Origin: Acidobacteriota bacterium
Lineage (GTDB): Bacteria > Acidobacteriota > Vicinamibacteria > Vicinamibacterales > SCN-69-37
Direction: 5' to 3'
Assembly: GCA_004297655.1 (NCBI GenBank)
Contig: SCUN01000197.1
Location: 1 to 33,119, forward strand
DNA: 33,119 bases
Position 1 is the stretch's first letter. Each line of letters starts with the position of its first letter. This document shows, in pieces, positions 8,646 through 16,659 of the stretch. The notes under the pieces are model-generated. The model searched no databases and was not told where the DNA came from. It saw only the letters and a program-made list of their open reading frames with translations. The translations under genes and the position numbers were made by a program.

Positions 8646-9913
8646 CGCGTGAGACCTGTCCCCCACCTGTTGAAAACCTGTGGAAAAGGGGTCCGTCCCC
8701 ATAAGCTCGCGACTTCGCTGAGGTCGCCGTCGTTGGGGGCGGGGGCGAGTCCGAGGAGTTTGCAGAGGACGTTGTAGACGTGGACGTTCCGGAATTCCGG
8801 GACGATCACGCCGCGGCGAAGGCCGGGGCCGGCGGCGATGAACAGGCCGTGCAGTTCGCGATAGCGCGGGTCGTAGCCATGGCCGCCGCCGGTGAATGAC
8901 CGGCCCGATTCGAGACGCGCCTTCGCGGCGGCATGCGTCGTGATCGTCCAACCCAGTTCCGCGATACCGATCACCGCGGGAATCCGCTTGTTCGTTCCGT
9001 AGTTCAACCACTTCGGCAGATCCGCGCGCCTGTAGACGGCGAGCGCCGGGTGTTTGTTGGCCAGCTTCTGATAGATCGCGTCGGCCGACGAAGTGGTTGC
9101 CGGATTGATCTCGATGTTCGGCGACCAGTCAACGACCTCGATCTCGTCGTTTTGCAGATAGTCGTCGAGATAGATCACGCGATCCGAACTCGTCGCCGCC
9201 ATGCCGTGATCGGACACGAGCACGATGCTCGTGCGCTCGGCCAGCCCCAGGTCCTCGATGCCCCACACCAGCTGGCCGATCGCCGCGTCGACGTGCTCGG
9301 CCGCCGTCAGGAGTTCCGGAGCGTCCGGCCCGAAGTCGTGACCCACGTGATCGATCTCGCTGAAATAGAGCGTGCTGAACGATGGCCGGTCGGCCTCAGG
9401 CAGGCGCAACCACTCGAGCACCTGGGCGACGCGATCCATGTTCGGCACGTCGTCGTCAAACGCGCGCCAGTACGTCGGCTTGATGGCCTCGGATCCCGGC
9501 CAGAACATCGCGGCGCTCTTGCCGCCGTTCCTGATCACCGTCTGCCAGATCGGCTCACCGCCCCACCACGCCGGGTTCTTCGCGGTGTCCGACGACATCG
9601 TGAACTTCTCAGTGCCGATCGACCGATCGACCATGGCGTTCGCGATGATGCCGTGATGATCGGGCACGAGGCCGGTTACGAGCGTGTAGTGATTCGGAAA
9701 CGTCACCGACGGAAACGACGGAATCAGGCCCTGAGAGCGGACGCCGCGCGCCGCCAGCGCCTTGATGTTCGGGGCGTTCGTCTTGTCGATGTAATCCCAG
9801 CGCCATCCATCAATGGAGACGAGAATGACGATTGGCGCGGGCGCCTGCGCCGCGCGCCCGGGCAGGATCGCGAGAATCGCGATCGCAACCAGCAGCAGCG
9901 CGCGCCGCTTCAC
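8642..9913 (-). CDS. Exported alkaline-phosphatase-superfamily phosphodiesterase (ENPP type)
   Basis: A 423-residue enzyme with a signal peptide (about 1-22). It carries the nucleotide pyrophosphatase/phosphodiesterase signature: metal-binding Asp35 in VSIDGWR, catalytic Thr71 in SVTFPNHYTLVTG, DHHGI, then Asp188 and His192 in SEIDHVGHDFGP, Asp235-His236 in VSDHGM and His345 in TGGGHGYDP. These are the two-zinc ligands and nucleophile of the family, so it should hydrolyse phosphodiester or pyrophosphate bonds of nucleotides or lipid headgroups outside the cytoplasm; the substrate is not resolved. The start is GTG at 9913, directly after the TAA of the YciI gene, with AAAGGCAGG as ribosome site. 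The last 19 or so codons lie within a short dispersed repeat (8651-8700), so the C-terminal tail is probably a recent addition. Confidence 0.9.
   Translation of the reverse strand: MKRRALLLVAIAILAILPGRAAQAPAPIVILVSIDGWRWDYIDKTNAPNIKALAARGVRSQGLIPSFPSVTFPNHYTLVTGLVPDHHGIIANAMVDRSIGTEKFTMSSDTAKNPAWWGGEPIWQTVIRNGGKSAAMFWPGSEAIKPTYWRAFDDDVPNMDRVAQVLEWLRLPEADRPSFSTLYFSEIDHVGHDFGPDAPELLTAAEHVDAAIGQLVWGIEDLGLAERTSIVLVSDHGMAATSSDRVIYLDDYLQNDEIEVVDWSPNIEINPATTSSADAIYQKLANKHPALAVYRRADLPKWLNYGTNKRIPAVIGIAELGWTITTHAAAKARLESGRSFTGGGHGYDPRYRELHGLFIAAGPGLRRGVIVPEFRNVHVYNVLCKLLGLAPAPNDGDLSEVASLWGRTPFPQVFNRWGTGLTR
8651..8700 (+). repeat. Dispersed repeat, copy A
   Basis: A roughly 45-base element with the blocks TGTCCCC, CTGTTGAAAA, TGTGGAAAAGGGGT and CGTCCCC. 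The same blocks occur in the same order on the minus strand at 27279-27328. Copy A covers the last 19 or so codons of the phosphodiesterase gene and ends just before the start of the VWFA gene. Confidence 0.8.
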
Positions 9914-10627
9914 TTACCTGCCTTTCATGATTCCGTCGGCGGCGAACCACGGGAACAGCTCGACCGTCGTTCGTCCCGCTTTGACCGTCGGGTCCTGCTC
10001 CAGCAACGCCTTCGCCTTCTCCAGGGAATCCATCACCATCACGACGACGCCGGCGCGCGTCTCGGAGCCGACAGCCGGACCGCCGGCCACCATCACGCCG
10101 GACTGGCGCATCGACCAGAGATTCGCCAGATGGTCATCCATGATCGCGGCATTCGCTTCCGGCGTCCCGATCGGCTTCGGGCCGACGTTGAGGAATCCGA
10201 AGACAAACTGGCGCATCGGCAGGTCGTCCTTGACCGGACCGAACGTGAACCAGTTCGACGGCGTCATGAAGCTGACGATCTCGATGCGCAGCCGTCCCGC
10301 CTTCACCGCCGGATCGTCGGCCTCGAGCGCGCGCGCGGCGTCGGCCGACGCGGCCTTCAGCATGATGATGCCGCGCAGATCGCCATCGCCGCCCATCGGC
10401 CCCGCGATGAGCGCGTGGCCCTCCTTGGCGAGCTTCGTGATGTGGGCGAGATGCGCCGTCTGGATCTTCTGCGTCTCCGGCGTCGATTCCTTGCCGGCAT
10501 TCGGCCCGCGATACAGCATCGCGATGTGAATCGTCTGCATGCCCTCGGGCGCGGGATATCGCCCCTGGGCCGGCAGCGCGGCGGCGGCAAAGACCAGGAC
10601 GACAAGCACCGCCAGCGTTCGCTTCAT
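9914..10627 (-). CDS. Exported double YciI-domain protein
   Basis: A 237-residue protein with a signal peptide (MKRTLAVLVVLVFAAAALPA, cleavage near AQG). It is followed by two tandem YCII-like modules, about 28-130 and 130-232. Each has the pattern of HLAHITKLAKEGHALIAGPMG or HLANLWSMRQSGVMVAGGP followed by a DDPxVKAGR or QDPTVKAGR turn and a closing beta strand. YCII folds are ferredoxin-like dimerising domains, often with a conserved His/Asp, and most have unknown function; a duplicated and exported form would work in the periplasm. The ATG at 10627 is chosen because the hydrophobic signal begins there; it is seven bases after the speA stop. There is no clear ribosome site. The enzymatic role is unknown. 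Confidence 0.83.
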   Translation of the reverse strand: MKRTLAVLVVLVFAAAALPAQGRYPAPEGMQTIHIAMLYRGPNAGKESTPETQKIQTAHLAHITKLAKEGHALIAGPMGGDGDLRGIIMLKAASADAARALEADDPAVKAGRLRIEIVSFMTPSNWFTFGPVKDDLPMRQFVFGFLNVGPKPIGTPEANAAIMDDHLANLWSMRQSGVMVAGGPAVGSETRAGVVVMVMDSLEKAKALLEQDPTVKAGRTTVELFPWFAADGIMKGR

Positions 10628-10634
10628 GTGAGCG

Positions 10635-12575
10635 CTACTCGCTCGGTTCTTCGAGGTAGGTGTACCCGTGCAGGCCGTCTTCATAGAAGCGCAGCAGCTG
10701 GCCGGCCTGCTGGATCTCGAGCCGCCCTTCGCGCACCGCCATTTCCGCGGACTCGCGGAGTTTGCGCACGAGCATGTCGGCGTCGAACTCGACGTAGTCC
10801 AGCACTTCGCGGACGGTGTCGCCCTTGATCACCGAACCGAGCAGGACATTGCCTTCATCGTCGAGCGTCACGTGCACGGCGTGCGTGTCGCCGAAGAGAT
10901 TGTGCATGTCGCCCAGAATTTCCTGATAGGCGCCGACGAGAAACACGCCGAGGTAGTACGGATCGCCCGTGAACGGATGCAGCGACAACGTGCGCTTCAC
11001 ATCACGCCGGTCGATGAACTGATCGATCTTGCCGTCCGAGTCGCACGTGATGTCGCCAAGCACGGCCTCCCGGCTGGGCGCTTCGTTCAGACGGTGAATC
11101 GGCATCACCGGAAACAACTGCTTGATCGCCCACGAGTCGGGGATCGACTGGAACAGCGAGAAGTTGCAGAAATACGTGTCCGCCAGCGCGTCGTCGAGGC
11201 CCTGCAGATCTTCCGGCACGTCGTCGATCTGCGAGAGCAGCTTGCGGATCTTGGAGCAGATCGCCCAGTAGAGCGTCTCGGCCTGGCATCGCTGCTTCAA
11301 CGGCAAGTAGCCGCCGTTGAAAAGGTTGAGCGCCATGTCGAGCGATTCCTGCGCGTCGTTGTAGCTCTCGTGGGCGTTGCGCGCGGTGAGATTCTGGAAA
11401 GTCTCGCGCAGGTCGACGAGCGGCTGCTCGAGCTGCTCTTCCCCGGCGCCGTTGGCGCCGTTTGCATCGAACTTGACGGCCTCGTCGCCGAAGTCCGAGA
11501 CGCCCAGCACGTTGAAGATCAGGCACGAGTGGTACGCGACGATGGCGCGGCCGCTCTCCGACACGATCGTCGGATGCTTCACGCCCGCATCGTCACATAC
11601 CGCCTGCACGTGATAGACGACGTCGTTGGCGTATTCCTCGAGGGTGTAGTTCACGCTCGATTCGAAATTCGTCTGCGAGCCGTCGTAGTCGACGCCCAGA
11701 CCGCCGCCGACGTCCAGGAACTCGAGGCCGGCGCCCTCGCGCACGAGCTCCGCGTACACGCGGGCGGCCTCGTTGAGCGCGCCCTTGACGATCCGGATGT
11801 TGGGAATCTGGCTGCCGAGGTGGAAATGCAGGAGCTTGAAGCAGTCCTGCATGCCGTTCGCCTTGAGTTCCTCGAGGCCCTGGCGCACTTCCGCGACCGT
11901 GAGGCCGAACTTCGAACGGTAGCCGCCTGACGACTGCCAGCGGCCGCCGCCGCGCGCGGCCAGCTTGACGCGCATGCCGATATTCGGACGCACGCCCACG
12001 CGGCGCGAGTACTCGAGAATCAGCTGCAGTTCGGTGTATTTCTCGACGACCGGGATGATCTTCCGGCCCATCTTCTGGGCCAGCATCGCCATCTCGATGA
12101 ACTCGGCGTCCTTGAAGCCGTTGCAGATGATCGGCGTGTCGTTGGTCGTCATCGCGATCACGGCAAGCAGCTCGGGCTTCGAGCCGGCCTCCAGGCCGAA
12201 GCCGTAGGGGCTCCCGAACTCGACGACCTCCTGCACGACCTGCTTCTGCTGGTTGACCTTGATCGGATAGACGCAGACGTACTTGCCCGTGTAGTTGTGC
12301 TGGTTGATCGCCGCCTGGAACGCCGCGTGGATGTCGCCGAGCCGGTGCTTCAGGATGTCGGGAAATCTGACGAGAATCGGCAGACCGATGCCTCGCAGCT
12401 GCAAGTGGTCGATCAGCTGCTTCAGGTCGATCGACTTGGCCGGATCCTTCGTCGCGTGGACGTGCAGATTCCCGTTCGCGGCGACGGAGAAGTACCCTTT
12501 GCCCCAGCGATCGACCTCGTACAGCTCGTTGGCATCCGTCACCGTCCACGGATCACCGGCTCGCCATTGCCGCAT
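10635..12575 (-). CDS. speA: Biosynthetic arginine decarboxylase
   Basis: PLP-dependent arginine decarboxylase of about 646 residues, close to the usual length of about 630-660. It converts arginine to agmatine, the first step of putrescine/spermidine synthesis from arginine. Visible family signatures: the PLP lysine Lys106 in YPIKVNQQ, LLHFHLGSQIPNIR, the glycine-rich phosphate loop DVGGGLGVDYDGS, SESGRAIVAYHS, and Cys511 in ITCDSDGKIDQF, the substrate-site cysteine from the other subunit. The conserved start region WTVTDANELYEVDRWGKGYF lies just after the ATG at 12575. An in-frame GTG at 12596 and TTG at 12605 are possible but have no ribosome site. It heads a ten-gene minus-strand run and is divergent from the LytS-type kinase; no other polyamine gene is nearby. 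Confidence 0.95.
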   Translation of the reverse strand: MRQWRAGDPWTVTDANELYEVDRWGKGYFSVAANGNLHVHATKDPAKSIDLKQLIDHLQLRGIGLPILVRFPDILKHRLGDIHAAFQAAINQHNYTGKYVCVYPIKVNQQKQVVQEVVEFGSPYGFGLEAGSKPELLAVIAMTTNDTPIICNGFKDAEFIEMAMLAQKMGRKIIPVVEKYTELQLILEYSRRVGVRPNIGMRVKLAARGGGRWQSSGGYRSKFGLTVAEVRQGLEELKANGMQDCFKLLHFHLGSQIPNIRIVKGALNEAARVYAELVREGAGLEFLDVGGGLGVDYDGSQTNFESSVNYTLEEYANDVVYHVQAVCDDAGVKHPTIVSESGRAIVAYHSCLIFNVLGVSDFGDEAVKFDANGANGAGEEQLEQPLVDLRETFQNLTARNAHESYNDAQESLDMALNLFNGGYLPLKQRCQAETLYWAICSKIRKLLSQIDDVPEDLQGLDDALADTYFCNFSLFQSIPDSWAIKQLFPVMPIHRLNEAPSREAVLGDITCDSDGKIDQFIDRRDVKRTLSLHPFTGDPYYLGVFLVGAYQEILGDMHNLFGDTHAVHVTLDDEGNVLLGSVIKGDTVREVLDYVEFDADMLVRKLRESAEMAVREGRLEIQQAGQLLRFYEDGLHGYTYLEEPSE

Positions 12576-12650
12576 CGAGCGGCTGGGTGTACTCACAGCG
12601 GACAATTCTAAATAGATTTAGCCGCGTACGTATAGTACGAATCGCACAAA
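12576..12650. promoter_or_regulatory. Divergent promoter region with two inverted repeats
   Basis: This 75-base gap separates speA from the LytS-type kinase and is much richer in A and T than its surroundings. It holds two adjacent inverted repeats: CTAAAT-AG-ATTTAG (12608-12621) and CGTAC-GTATA-GTACG (12625-12639). TATAGT at 12631-12636 could serve as a -10 box for the plus-strand kinase. The repeats are directly visible; use as operators for one or both genes is inference. Confidence 0.5.
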
Positions 12651-13763
12651 ATGACGCTGATGCGCTCGCGCACTCGCGCCGCCCTGCTGATCGTGCTCGC
12701 CGCCGGCGTCGCGTCCGTCTTCTCGACGGTCATCGCGTATCAGACCGTGCGCAACGACGGCCGCTCGCCCGACACGCTCGCGCTCGCCCTGCTGAACTCG
12801 TCGTTCTGGTTCGGCTGGGCCGCGCTGTCGCTGCCCCTGTCGATGCTGGCCGCCCGGTGGCGCATCGACCGCCGCCCGCGGGTGGCCATCCCGCTGCTGA
12901 CGGTGGCCGCGCTCATCGCCGGCGCCGCGCACATCGGCCTGCAGTCGTCCACGCAGGCCCTCCTGTCTGTGCGCTACGCGATCATCCGAGGCGCCGAGTC
13001 GGGCTACGTGGACATCTTCATTAAGCGGTGGGAGAGCGCCTTCCCGATGCAGCTCCTGCAGCTCATGGACTGGGAGCTGCTCGCCGGCATGGGCATCATC
13101 GCCCTGGCGCACGCCGTCTTCTTCCGGCGCGAAGCCCGCGACCGGGCCATCCGCGAGGCCAACCTCGAGACGCGCCTCATCGAGGCCCAGCTCAAGACCC
13201 TCCAGCAGCAGCTCCACCCGCACTTCCTCTTTAATACCCTCCACGCCGTCTCGGCCCTGATGCACCGCGACGTGGACGCCGCCAACAAGGTCCTGGTCCG
13301 CCTGAGCGAGCTGCTGCGCATGAGCCTGGACTCCGGCCGCCAGAAGGAGTGGCGGCTCTCGAGCGAGCTGGAGTTCCTCGACAAGTACCTCCAGATCGAA
13401 AAGGCCCGGTTCGGCGACCGCCTGACGATGGATTTCGACGTCGAGCCGGACACCTTCGACGCGCTCGTCCCCGCCCTGATCCTCCAGCCGCTGGTCGAAA
13501 ACGCGATCAAGCACGGCGTGGCGCCGCACACCGGGCACGGGCACATCGAAATCCAGGCGAAGAAGGTGGAGGGAGTCTTGCACCTGTCGGTGCGTGACAA
13601 CGGACCCGGCCCGGTCACCGCCGACAAGGTCCGCGCCGGCGGCATCGGGCTGACCAACATCCGCAGCCGGCTCGAACACCACTTCGGTGAACTCGGCCGC
13701 CTGTATCTCGACCGTCAACCCAGCGGCTTCTCCGCCGAAGTCACATTGCCTTTCCGAATCTGA
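12651..13763 (+). CDS. LytS/YehU-type membrane sensor histidine kinase
   Basis: A 370-residue kinase. Four hydrophobic segments (about 10-30, 46-68, 79-97 and 142-158) form a membrane sensor. A short coiled linker leads to the His_kinase domain with QQLHPHFLFNTLHAVSALMH, phospho-acceptor His191. The HATPase part has LVENAIKHGV (Asn284) and VRDNGPGP, and ends with GGIGLTNIRSRLEHHFG. This is the class that partners LytTR regulators, and just such a regulator follows 25 bases downstream. The stimulus is unknown; relatives sense peptides, pyruvate or membrane state. Start ATG at 12651; a second in-frame ATG at 12660 is equally possible since neither has a clear ribosome site. Confidence 0.92.
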   Translation: MTLMRSRTRAALLIVLAAGVASVFSTVIAYQTVRNDGRSPDTLALALLNSSFWFGWAALSLPLSMLAARWRIDRRPRVAIPLLTVAALIAGAAHIGLQSSTQALLSVRYAIIRGAESGYVDIFIKRWESAFPMQLLQLMDWELLAGMGIIALAHAVFFRREARDRAIREANLETRLIEAQLKTLQQQLHPHFLFNTLHAVSALMHRDVDAANKVLVRLSELLRMSLDSGRQKEWRLSSELEFLDKYLQIEKARFGDRLTMDFDVEPDTFDALVPALILQPLVENAIKHGVAPHTGHGHIEIQAKKVEGVLHLSVRDNGPGPVTADKVRAGGIGLTNIRSRLEHHFGELGRLYLDRQPSGFSAEVTLPFRI

Positions 13764-13788
13764 ACACCTTTGATCGACCGTTGGTCAC

Positions 13789-14586
13789 ATGTCACCGTCT
13801 AAGACGGACATGATGGTCGCCCCTTCGCCAATCCGAACTCTCATCGCCGACGACGAACCGCTCGCGCGTGAGCGCGTGCGCTCACTTATTGCCGACCAAC
13901 CCGGCCTTTCGGTGGTCGGCGAAGCCCACGACGGCGATCAGGCCGTCGAACAGATCCTCGCCCACCAGCCCGATCTCGTCTTTCTCGACGTGCAGATGCC
14001 GAAGAAGACCGGCTTCGACGTGATTCAGTCCGTCGGCGCCGACCGGATGCCGGCGGTGGTGTTCGTCACCGCCTACGATCAGTACGCGATCAAGGCGTTC
14101 GACGTCCATGCGGTGGACTATCTGATGAAGCCGTTCGACCGCGAGCGCTTCGAGGGCGCCGTCGATCGCGCGCGGCGTCACTTCGACGCCAACGACAGCG
14201 GCGCGCTCAAATCACAACTGCTTCGGCTCGTTCAACAGCTCCAACCGTCCTCCGCCCCGCGCCAGGAACGGCTCATCGTCAAGACCGGCGGCCGCCTGTT
14301 CTTCCTCCGGGCCGACGAGATCGACTGGATCGAGGCCGCCGGCAATTACGTGCGGCTCCACGTCGGCAAGGACGCGCATCTGCTGCGCGAAACGATGAAC
14401 TCCATTGAAGCGCGGCTGGATCCGAAGATCTTTCTCAGAATCCACCGCTCGCGCATCGTGAACATGGAGCGCGTGAAGGAGCTGCACCCGTGGTTCAACG
14501 GCGACTACGCCGTGATCCTGCGCGACGGCACGAAGCTCATGTTGAGCCGCGGCTATCGCGACAAGCTGCAGGAAAGATTGATGTAG
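13789..14586 (+). CDS. LytTR-family response regulator
   Basis: A 265-residue regulator. The receiver domain (about 15-125) has the acidic pair in IADDEPLARERVR, phospho-acceptor Asp67 in VFLDVQMPKKTGFD, Thr94 and Lys114 in YLMKPFD. The LytTR DNA-binding domain (about 158-262) has ADEIDWIEAAGNYVRLHVG and FLRIHRSRIVNMERVKEL, both hallmarks of the family. It is the cognate partner of the upstream LytS-type kinase. LytTR proteins usually bind paired direct repeats upstream of exported-protein genes; the target here is unknown, though the divergent speA region is a candidate. The ATG at 13789 is used; ATG codons at 13810 and 13813 also precede the receiver fold. A hairpin follows the stop directly. 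Confidence 0.93.
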   Translation: MSPSKTDMMVAPSPIRTLIADDEPLARERVRSLIADQPGLSVVGEAHDGDQAVEQILAHQPDLVFLDVQMPKKTGFDVIQSVGADRMPAVVFVTAYDQYAIKAFDVHAVDYLMKPFDRERFEGAVDRARRHFDANDSGALKSQLLRLVQQLQPSSAPRQERLIVKTGGRLFFLRADEIDWIEAAGNYVRLHVGKDAHLLRETMNSIEARLDPKIFLRIHRSRIVNMERVKELHPWFNGDYAVILRDGTKLMLSRGYRDKLQERLM

Positions 14587-14610
14587 GGCGGAGTGTTCCC
14601 CAACTCCGCC
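14587..14610. terminator. Bidirectional hairpin between convergent genes
   Basis: GGCGGAGT (14587-14594) and ACTCCGCC (14603-14610) form a perfect 8-bp GC-rich stem with an 8-base loop. It lies directly between the stop of the LytTR regulator and the stop of the LolA-like gene on the other strand. There is no long T run on either side, so it is either a weak intrinsic terminator or a 3'-end protecting hairpin. It could serve both strands. Confidence 0.65.
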
Positions 14611-14611
14611 G

Positions 14612-15325
14612 CTATTTGACTTTGAAGGTATTCCCCGGCAGCTGCACGTTGAACTCGACCTTGTCGAGCTTCAACTCCGAAATCGTCATGCCGGCCGCTG
14701 AGCTCTTCACGGAGAACGGCACCATCATGCCGTCGACCGCGCGGTAGTCCCCAAACAGCAGCTCCATCGTGCCGGAGCCCGGCACGGTCGTCACGGCCTT
14801 GACGTCCAGGTAGTTCTGACTGTCGATGAAGAGCTCGGTCGGCGGAAGGCCCTTACGTGTCACGCGGAGATGGAATGCCTTCCGGCCGTTCGCGTCCTCG
14901 ACACCGACGAGCTCAACGGTCGAACCCTTCATCTTGTAGTCCATGAGCGGGCCGTCGATGTCGGCCTGGTCCTTGATCATCTCGACCTGCTCGGTCGGCA
15001 TCTCGATCGGATCCGGTCCGACCATCGGGTTGAGCATGAAGGCCTTCGAGCCGTCGAACACCATCGTGATCGTCTGGCCCTGGATGCTGATTTCCTGACG
15101 GCTGAGGTTCGGCCGCTTGGCGACGGTCATGAGCTGCGCCACCTGGCCCTGCAGCGTGATGCTGCCGGTCTGCCGTAGCGTCTGGACCGCCTTCAGCTTC
15201 TCGACGCCGCCCTTCGCCGCGAGGTTCTTCGCGACAATTTCGTCGACGGTCTGAGCGTAGGCGGATCCGGCGACGACGACACAAACGGCAAGCAGGTTCG
15301 AAACAACGAGCGCTTTACGGAACAT
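14612..15325 (-). CDS. Exported LolA-like outer-membrane lipoprotein-sorting family protein
   Basis: A 237-residue protein with a signal peptide (about 1-24, ending SAYA). The mature part resembles the LolA/LolB/LppX half-barrel: it starts with VDEIVAKNLAAKGGVEKLKAVQT, then has alternating strands such as TLRQTGSITLQGQ, TMVFDGSKAFMLNPM, AFHLRVTRKGLPPTELFID and YRAVDGMMVPFSVK. Acidobacteria carry many such proteins, probably carriers of lipids or other hydrophobic ligands in the periplasm. The ATG at 15325 is preceded by GAGGAG at a good distance, so an upstream extension to 15355 is rejected. It follows the Omp85 gene after a 65-base gap with heptad repeats; whether the two share a transcript is open. 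The ligand is unknown. Confidence 0.8.
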   Translation of the reverse strand: MFRKALVVSNLLAVCVVVAGSAYAQTVDEIVAKNLAAKGGVEKLKAVQTLRQTGSITLQGQVAQLMTVAKRPNLSRQEISIQGQTITMVFDGSKAFMLNPMVGPDPIEMPTEQVEMIKDQADIDGPLMDYKMKGSTVELVGVEDANGRKAFHLRVTRKGLPPTELFIDSQNYLDVKAVTTVPGSGTMELLFGDYRAVDGMMVPFSVKSSAAGMTISELKLDKVEFNVQLPGNTFKVK

Positions 15326-15353
15326 GGACACTCCTCGGGGGCCGGCAAGATCC

Positions 15354-15385
15354 ATGGTGAATGGTCAATGGTCAATGGTCAATGG
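15354..15385 (+). repeat. Tandem heptanucleotide repeat (ATGGTCA)
   Basis: One unit ATGGTGA, three exact units ATGGTCA and a partial ATGG follow one another without gaps. The array lies in the 65-base gap between the LolA-like gene start and the Omp85 gene stop. The same heptad, on the other strand, forms an array at 26665-26692. Confidence 0.9.
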
Positions 15386-15390
15386 AATCT

Positions 15391-16650
15391 TCAGAAACTG
15401 AAGCCGCCCCCGAAGTAGACCCTCGTTCCAGCGCCTTTGCCGTGCGCGACATCGAGATTGAGATGAAACACCGGCGCCGTCAGAAACAGGCCGCCGCCAT
15501 AGCCCTGCTTGAGCGTCTGATCCTCATAGCGCTGGCCCTTGTCGTACACCGTGCCGGCGTCGGCAAACACCCGAAACCCGACTTTGCCGAAGCTGATCGG
15601 CGACGTCAGCGGCGCGCGCAGCTCGAGCGAACCCGCGACGAGCGTGTCGCCGACGAACTCCGCCGCGTGGAATCCGCGCAGGTTCGCCGTGCCGCCGAGC
15701 ATCGACTTGAAATACGGCGACATCTTCTCGGACGCGTCTTCGCGGACGACGCGCGCGACGAGCACCGTCTGGCGAATCAGGCCGAGATAGCCGCTGGCGT
15801 CGACCTTCGTTCGATAGAGCGCGCCGGTGTCGGTGCGGATGTCGGCAAACAGCCGGTCGGCGCTGGCCTTCACGTACACCGCGTTTCTCGGCAACAGGGG
15901 GTCGAGCCGGGTATCGATGACCACGTCGGCGCCGATCGTCTTCACATTTTCATCCGTGGCGCCGAACGCGATGTGGTCGAACGCGCCGGTCACGCCGAAA
16001 TGCACGCGACGGGCCGAGGTTTCCACGCGCGTCCATGCGCTCCGGCGGTCGTCGCGGATCTTGTAGAACGGATTTTCGCGGCTGGTCAGCGCGCCGCCGA
16101 ACTGGAGCCGGCCGCGCGAGAACGTGTGCTCGAGTTCGGCGCCGGCGCGGCGTTCGCCGCCCCACGTGAACGGGAACGATAGCCGGCTGTCGCGGCCGAC
16201 GGGCCTCGCCAGCGCGACGCGCAAACCGTAGCGCCAGCCGTAGCCGTCTTCGGCGTCGATGATCGGCATGTACATGAACCGGCTGCCCACGCCGCGGCGA
16301 ACGATGCGCGGCTCTGCGCCTGGCAGATCGGGAATCTCGATCTTCACCGGTCCTTCGTTGACGACGATCATCACGACGATCTGGGACAGGTCGTCAATCG
16401 AGGCGAAGCGTTTCAGCACATCCACCTCGTCGAACATCCCGGTCTGGCGCAGCGCCTTCTTCGCGTCGGCGAGCGTCGCGTCGGTGAAGGGCGCGCCCTT
16501 CGTGAGCGTCGACAGGCGAATGACGTCGGCGTCGGGCGTGATGTGGTTGCCGTGCACGCGGATGTCGACGATCTTCTCTGACGGCTGCGCCGCGGCGCCT
16601 TGCGGCGCCATGCCGAACAGCCAGGCGCAAAAGAGCAGGGTGGGTGTCAT
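15391..16650 (-). CDS. Short Omp85/BamA-like outer-membrane protein (POTRA plus barrel)
   Basis: A 419-residue outer-membrane protein with a signal peptide (about 1-21). One POTRA-type module (about 27-100) contains IVDIRVHGNHITPDADVI and ALRQTGMFDEVDVLKR, like the POTRA units of BamA. A beta-barrel of the surface-antigen type fills the rest, with LGGTANLRGF (the Omp85 L6-type RGF motif), FRVFADAGTVYD and a C-terminal phenylalanine in VYFGGGFSF. BamA has five POTRA units and about 800 residues, so this is a small Omp85 relative such as a TamA-, patatin- or accessory-type translocator. The ATG at 16650 is nine bases after the upstream stop. It probably inserts or exports a specific partner, perhaps the flanking exported proteins; that is inference. 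Confidence 0.86.
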   Translation of the reverse strand: MTPTLLFCAWLFGMAPQGAAAQPSEKIVDIRVHGNHITPDADVIRLSTLTKGAPFTDATLADAKKALRQTGMFDEVDVLKRFASIDDLSQIVVMIVVNEGPVKIEIPDLPGAEPRIVRRGVGSRFMYMPIIDAEDGYGWRYGLRVALARPVGRDSRLSFPFTWGGERRAGAELEHTFSRGRLQFGGALTSRENPFYKIRDDRRSAWTRVETSARRVHFGVTGAFDHIAFGATDENVKTIGADVVIDTRLDPLLPRNAVYVKASADRLFADIRTDTGALYRTKVDASGYLGLIRQTVLVARVVREDASEKMSPYFKSMLGGTANLRGFHAAEFVGDTLVAGSLELRAPLTSPISFGKVGFRVFADAGTVYDKGQRYEDQTLKQGYGGGLFLTAPVFHLNLDVAHGKGAGTRVYFGGGFSF

Positions 16651-16659
16651 CGCGGCGGC

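Noticed and set aside
8933-10828. Long plus-strand open frame of about 630 codons
   Set aside because: Antisense to the phosphodiesterase, YciI and speA genes, which have clear families; composition is Arg-rich low-complexity.
15354-15385. Heptad array as a CRISPR
   Set aside because: Units are seven bases with no unique spacers and no cas genes in the window.
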